This document shows, piece by piece, positions 5,380 to 8,308 of a DNA stretch of 8,308 nucleotides. The notes under the pieces are model-generated. The model did no database searches. It was not told the DNA's origin and saw only the letters and a program-made list of their open reading frames with translations. Each line of letters begins with the position of its first letter. Position 1 is the stretch's first letter. Origin of the DNA: Planctomycetaceae bacterium (GTDB lineage Bacteria; Planctomycetota; MHYJ01; SBBU01); NCBI GenBank assembly GCA_005239585.1, contig SBBU01000228.1:1-8308 (forward strand). The letters are read 5' to 3'. The translations under genes were made by a program, and so were the position numbers.

Positions 5380-6534
5380 ATGGACATCGAAGAAAGAATG
5401 GGACTATTAATCTCGCGCTATATGGATAATGAGCTCTCCGAGGAAGAAACACGCCTCGTTGAAAACCATACCCTGGTTTGCGCCCCGTGCAGAGATGCTC
5501 TGGAAATTTATAAAAAGAATGAAAAGATACTGAATTCAACGCTGTGCGGCGAGATATTTGAGAATGTAATCATCGATAATGTGATGAAAGGCGTACATAA
5601 AAAGAAAAAGACTGTTGGCGGCAAAAAATTCAAGGCATGGAAACCCATACTGGCGCTTGTCGGTTTTGCAGCAGCTGTAGTAATAGTAACCATCATCTCA
5701 TATATGTTTAGCGTCTATGGTAACGTTCAAAATGAGCTGCGCAGACTAAGCTTCCAGAGCGAGGACATTCTTAGACAGCGAGATGAACTCTACGTAAAGT
5801 ACAACGACCTTCTTAAAAAAGAAACTGCAAACATCGTTCGGAACTACCTCTCAAACAGCGGACATGACATAGCAGGTTACGTTTATGGTGATGGCGTGGT
5901 AATCCAAGCCAAGTTCGACAATCTTGACCAGATCTATGGGTTCAATGTATACAGAAGAGTGAAAGGCCAACTTTACTGGCAGGAACCACTAAACCAAAAA
6001 CCTCTTATTCAGCCAGAATATTTTGATGTTTCACCTTCAAATCAAACACTTTATGAATATAAATTCACGGCCCTTGACAAGAATAGCAAGGCAATCAAAG
6101 AGAGCCCGGTATCCGTAATCAAGCATCCGGGTAAAAAATTCAAAGAAGATGAATGTCTTAAAATCACCTGTACAGATGCAGGTCCTGATAACAAATCAGC
6201 CAAGCTTCTCATAACAAGGTATGTAGATGGTAAACCTCGCACAACCGCATTTGAGTGCCGAGTCGGGTCAGTGATCGGAGACACGATAACAGATTATCAG
6301 ACGGGCGGAACTCTAGATTTTAACACTAATATGATCTTACTCTCCATAGAAGACGCTGAGCAGGTTATAACGATTAAACCAGCGATCAAGCGGGATAATA
6401 AGACAGAGCTCCTATCAGATGTCCCTCTCTCATTTCAGAGAACGAGCAAAAAACTGACGTTGAAACAAGCAAATGGCACCACCTCGCTAGAGCTTTGGAG
6501 AGATGGATTTCTGTTTGTGCCCATTAACCAGTAA
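5380..6534 (+). CDS. Second membrane anti-sigma factor: zinc finger, membrane helix, coiled coil, FN3-like domain
   Basis: A 384-residue protein, probably the inhibitor of the sigma factor just upstream. Residues 1-45 resemble the zf-HC2 anti-sigma domain, with H30-x3-C34-x2-C37, but the Cys usually found near the N-terminus is missing. One transmembrane helix lies at about 88-113 after a Lys-rich stretch. Residues about 114-156 are charged and heptad-like, a likely coiled coil just outside the membrane. Residues about 165-248 fit an FN3 fold: a GVVIQAKF strand, YGFNVYRR, EYFDVSPSNQTLYEYKFTALD, then ESPVSVI. The last part (about 257-384) is beta-rich with FECRVGSVIGD and a closing TTSLELWRDGF, and I do not recognise it; a distant likeness to the GspC/PulC homology region is possible. 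Start is set by AAAGGA at 5369-5374, 5 nt before the ATG. Periplasmic parts may sense a protein partner. No terminator is visible after the stop. Confidence 0.75.
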   Translation: MDIEERMGLLISRYMDNELSEEETRLVENHTLVCAPCRDALEIYKKNEKILNSTLCGEIFENVIIDNVMKGVHKKKKTVGGKKFKAWKPILALVGFAAAVVIVTIISYMFSVYGNVQNELRRLSFQSEDILRQRDELYVKYNDLLKKETANIVRNYLSNSGHDIAGYVYGDGVVIQAKFDNLDQIYGFNVYRRVKGQLYWQEPLNQKPLIQPEYFDVSPSNQTLYEYKFTALDKNSKAIKESPVSVIKHPGKKFKEDECLKITCTDAGPDNKSAKLLITRYVDGKPRTTAFECRVGSVIGDTITDYQTGGTLDFNTNMILLSIEDAEQVITIKPAIKRDNKTELLSDVPLSFQRTSKKLTLKQANGTTSLELWRDGFLFVPINQ

Positions 6535-6657
6535 AACAAAAGCACTCCACGTGGCAAGCCTGGATATCTTTCGTTTCATTCGCCCCAAGGGAATAACTTC
6601 ATTAACACCCCGTATTTAGCAATATACTTGTTGACCAGCCACTGATCATTTGATACC

Positions 6658-7440
6658 ATGCTCGGGATGAATTTTATAAAAGTAACACAAGAACAGGACA
6701 TCGGGATAATTACGATCAATAATCCCCCCGTGAACGCACTTTCCAGGGCTGTCTTTACTGAAATCAATCAAGCAATTAAGGAAATGAAGGGAAACGATAG
6801 CATCAGGGCCGTAATAATAACAGGTGAGGGATCAATCTTTGCTGCCGGAGCAGATATCAAAGAGATTCAAAATGTAACCACCAAAGAAGAAGGCGAAGCA
6901 ATGGCTCTCAAGGCCCAGGAACTTGTAAGCGAGATTGCAAACTCTGATAAACCAGTGATCGCTGCGATCAACGGCCCATGCCTAGGAGGCGGCAATGAAC
7001 TTGCCATGGCTTGCCATATCAGAATAGCTACAGACAAGGCTAGATTCGGACAACCAGAGATAACAATTGGAATCATCCCAGGTCTTGGTGGAACCCAGAG
7101 ACTGCCAAGATACATCGGTACTCCCAAGGCAATCGAACTGCTACTCTCAGGTGACATGATATCTAGCCAAGAAGCGAAAACACTCGGACTAGTTAACCTT
7201 CTAGTCCCGGAAACCGAACTAAGAAAGCAGGCAATCGGCATGGCAAAAAAATTCGCATCAAAAAGCCGAGTTGCCGTCGCCGCCATTCTACAGGCCATCA
7301 GAGAAGGTATCGAGCTGCCTCTTGAGGATGCGCTAAAGCTAGAGGCTAAACTATTTGGCATGATGATGTCAACTGATGACAAAAAAGAGGGAATCCAAGC
7401 CTTTTTCGAGAAAAGACCACCATCATTCAAAGACCGCTGA
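6658..7440 (+). CDS. Enoyl-CoA hydratase (crotonase family)
   Basis: A 260-residue protein of normal length for the family. It should add water across the double bond of 2-enoyl-CoA in the cytoplasm, as in fatty-acid beta-oxidation or related acyl-CoA pathways. Seen: NNPPVNALSR near the N-terminus, FAAGADIKEI (61-70) and GPCLGGGNELAMACHIRIAT (107-125), which form the oxyanion hole. Both catalytic acids of true hydratases are present, Glu114 in GGGNELAM and Glu134 in FGQPEITIGIIPGLGGTQRL. Family members lacking them have other activities, so hydratase is favoured, though substrate chain length cannot be read. The alternative start ATG 6667 gives MNFIKV and fits family N-termini slightly better; neither start has a clear Shine-Dalgarno. 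Upstream, TATACT at 6623-6628 could be a -10, without a convincing -35. No other acyl-CoA gene is in the window, so its pathway is open. Confidence 0.92.
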   Translation: MLGMNFIKVTQEQDIGIITINNPPVNALSRAVFTEINQAIKEMKGNDSIRAVIITGEGSIFAAGADIKEIQNVTTKEEGEAMALKAQELVSEIANSDKPVIAAINGPCLGGGNELAMACHIRIATDKARFGQPEITIGIIPGLGGTQRLPRYIGTPKAIELLLSGDMISSQEAKTLGLVNLLVPETELRKQAIGMAKKFASKSRVAVAAILQAIREGIELPLEDALKLEAKLFGMMMSTDDKKEGIQAFFEKRPPSFKDR

Positions 7441-7456
7441 GGCGTATTTCTTGCTT

Positions 7457-7556
7457 AGGGTAAGAGCGTAACAACATTTGTTTCAACGTTGTAACAATTC
7501 AGCTGGCCCCACCCCTATTCTTGACCCCAAACGCAAGAGATACCGGGGCTTACCCT
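7457..7556 (+). other. Possible structured RNA with a three-way-junction fold
   Basis: Three nested pairings can form together. P1 pairs AGGGTAAG (7457-7464) with CTTACCCT (7549-7556), 8 bp. P2 is a weak hairpin at 7478-7497: 5 bp, a T-T mismatch, then 2 bp and a 4-nt loop. P3 is a 12-bp hairpin at 7512-7548, with CCCC/GGGG, TAT/ATA and TCTTG/CAAGA separated by small bulges and closed by a 10-nt loop. P1 and P3 touch at 7548/7549 and could stack. It lies 17 nt after the hydratase stop and about 100 nt before the next gene. I match it to no known RNA family. It could be a 3' end, a small RNA or chance. Confidence 0.3.
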
Positions 7557-7604
7557 GATCATGCAGTACGTCTCAGCTAAAACATTCCTGAGAAAAAAAT
7601 CCCT

Positions 7605-7633
7605 TTGATATCACTAGACATTTGTGTTAAAAT
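7605..7633 (+). promoter_or_regulatory. Sigma70-type promoter of the tandem RAM-domain gene
   Basis: TTGATA (7605-7610), a 17-nt spacer, then TAAAAT (7628-7633). Both hexamers match the consensus at 5 of 6 positions, at ideal spacing. Transcription would start near 7640, leaving a leader of about 20 nt that holds the AGGAGG site (7647-7652). This makes the downstream gene its own transcription unit. Confidence 0.7.
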
Positions 7634-7659
7634 CCACTTTTCTTTTAGGAGGATAGGAT

Positions 7660-8136
7660 ATGCCAGTAAAAGGTATAGTATTTGTTACCACAGATCCGCG
7701 TAAGACACAGCAGTGTCTCAGCAGCCTGCCGGGAAATGTTCAAGCTGTTTCAGGCCGGTTCGACGCAGTTCTCACGATCCAATCTGAAACACCAAAAGAA
7801 CTCATCAATTTTGTCCTCGGAAAAATAAGAACTGTAGAGGGTGTTACCAACACTGAAACACTTATCACAGTAAAAGAATTTACACGTACACCTGCAGGAA
7901 ATGCCCCAGTCAAGGCAGCTGTGTTGATCAATACTAACGCGACGAAAACAAACAGCGTATTTCAAACAATCTCCACCCTACCTGAAACCTCTGCTTGTGC
8001 CATCGTCACTGGTCATTGTGACATTGTATGCACTCTAAATACTGCCACTCTTGAAAAGCTATCAGAGACCCTTTTAAACAGTATAAGAACTATTGACGGT
8101 ATCATAAGTACTGAAACGCTTATTGCAACGACTTGA
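7660..8136 (+). CDS. Protein of two tandem Lrp/AsnC ligand-binding (RAM) domains, no DNA-binding part
   Basis: The 158-residue protein is two copies of one alpha/beta domain. Copy 1 is about residues 3-71 and copy 2 about 83-157, joined by a short Pro/Gly linker. Each copy shows the RAM pattern: first strand (GIVFVTT / AAVLINTN), the loop-strand with Gly and Asp (SGRFDAVLTI / TGHCDIVCTL), then a helix and KIRTVEGVTNTETLI / SIRTIDGIISTETLI. In Lrp/AsnC regulators this domain oligomerises and binds amino acids or other small effectors; single stand-alone RAM proteins of 75-95 residues are known. Here there is no helix-turn-helix, so it cannot act as a classic Lrp repressor alone. It may bind a ligand or modify a partner. 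Copy 2 has three Cys (113, 120, 124) that copy 1 lacks. AGGAGG at 7647-7652, 7 nt before ATG, sets the start. It has its own promoter and a hairpin after the stop. Confidence 0.85.
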   Translation: MPVKGIVFVTTDPRKTQQCLSSLPGNVQAVSGRFDAVLTIQSETPKELINFVLGKIRTVEGVTNTETLITVKEFTRTPAGNAPVKAAVLINTNATKTNSVFQTISTLPETSACAIVTGHCDIVCTLNTATLEKLSETLLNSIRTIDGIISTETLIATT

Positions 8137-8166
8137 GTCTCGCCCTTTCTACAGAGATGCCCGCAT

Positions 8167-8207
8167 AAGGAGACCAATTCCCACACGATTAAACTCGTGG
8201 TCTCCTT
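8167..8207 (+). terminator. Hairpin terminator after the tandem RAM-domain gene
   Basis: AAGGAGACCA (8167-8176) and TGGTCTCCTT (8198-8207) are exact reverse complements, a 10-bp stem. The 21-nt loop contains CACGA, which can pair with TCGTG (8195-8199) as an alternative inner stem. It begins about 30 nt past the stop codon at 8136. The T-run after the stem is short (TTTGT), so termination may be weak. The remaining bases to 8308 show no gene I can support. Confidence 0.55.
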
Positions 8208-8308
8208 TGTCCCTCACGTGTCAGCAGTTTTTTACGGGGTGTAGATGGCAATAGCTCCCAAAAATCGAAGGAATTGTTTTGAAGAGAGGGCAGAGGCAAC
8301 AAGAGTTC

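Noticed and set aside
5201..5539. Open frame of 112 codons on the minus strand across the second sigma / anti-sigma junction
   Set aside because: It is the complement of two well-supported coding regions and its translation has no recognisable features.
6547..6554. Perfect 8-bp palindrome CCACGTGG after the second anti-sigma gene
   Set aside because: It is a lone short palindrome without a repeat partner, T-run or nearby promoter, and is expected by chance at this length.
6631..6659. TTGACC with TACCAT 17 nt later as a promoter for the hydratase gene
   Set aside because: The -10 matches at only 4 of 6 positions and overlaps the first ATG; with the extended TG it remains possible but is not supported enough to list.
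6867..7430. Long open frame of 187 codons on the minus strand within the enoyl-CoA hydratase gene
   Set aside because: It is antisense to a gene with clear family motifs and catalytic residues, its translation is Ser/Ala-rich without any domain, and it has no ribosome binding site.
7478..7497. The palindrome-like TTGTT...AACAA sequence as a separate operator
   Set aside because: It lies over 100 nt upstream of the only good promoter nearby, so it is reported as one hairpin of the possible RNA fold instead.
8208..8308. Start of a further gene at the right edge
   Set aside because: No start codon with a ribosome binding site and a sustained open frame is visible on either strand in the last 100 nt.

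Overview
The window comes from a bacterium with a cell envelope that carries a type II secretion (T2SS) machine. Base composition looks close to 43% GC by eye. Two ECF sigma / zinc-finger anti-sigma pairs, a secretin with Pro/Thr-rich inserts, and an anti-sigma factor with large FecR-like and secretin-like periplasmic domains fit a member of the PVC group. A Planctomycetota lineage of moderate GC, such as the Brocadiales, is my best guess. That is an inference from style; no gene here identifies the species.

Left part (1-4602, all minus strand). One compact operon reads ECF sigma factor, anti-sigma factor, gspD secretin, gspE ATPase. The last gene runs off the left edge after 158 codons. Gaps are 18 nt (sigma to anti-sigma) and 19 nt (anti-sigma to gspD), each with a good Shine-Dalgarno sequence. 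The gspD-gspE gap is 98 nt and holds an imperfect palindromic CAGAGAACACAGAG-type element. The anti-sigma protein has four parts: zinc-finger anti-sigma domain, one membrane helix, a FecR-like domain, and a module resembling the N0 (STN) domain of secretins.

Centre (4603-4773). A 171-nt divergent region separates the two sigma genes. It holds two inverted repeats, two pairs of 13-nt direct repeats, and a candidate promoter facing each way. The rightward -10 (TATAAT) overlaps the first ATG of the second sigma gene, so translation may start at the next ATG on a leaderless message.

Right part (4774-6534, plus strand). A second ECF sigma factor is followed at once by a second anti-sigma protein: zinc finger, membrane helix, coiled coil, FN3-like domain and an unrecognised C-terminal beta-rich domain.

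Far right (6535-8308, plus strand). An intact enoyl-CoA hydratase with both catalytic glutamates stands alone. After a 219-nt gap with a possible folded RNA comes a protein made only of two Lrp/AsnC ligand-binding (RAM) domains, with its own sigma70-type promoter and a hairpin terminator. These two genes have no evident link to secretion.

Most interesting reading: the order ECF sigma, FecR-like anti-sigma, secretin parallels FecI-FecR-FecA. In that system the STN domain of an outer-membrane protein signals through FecR to the sigma factor. The STN domain and the secretin N0 domain share a fold, so this operon may report the state of the secretin to transcription.
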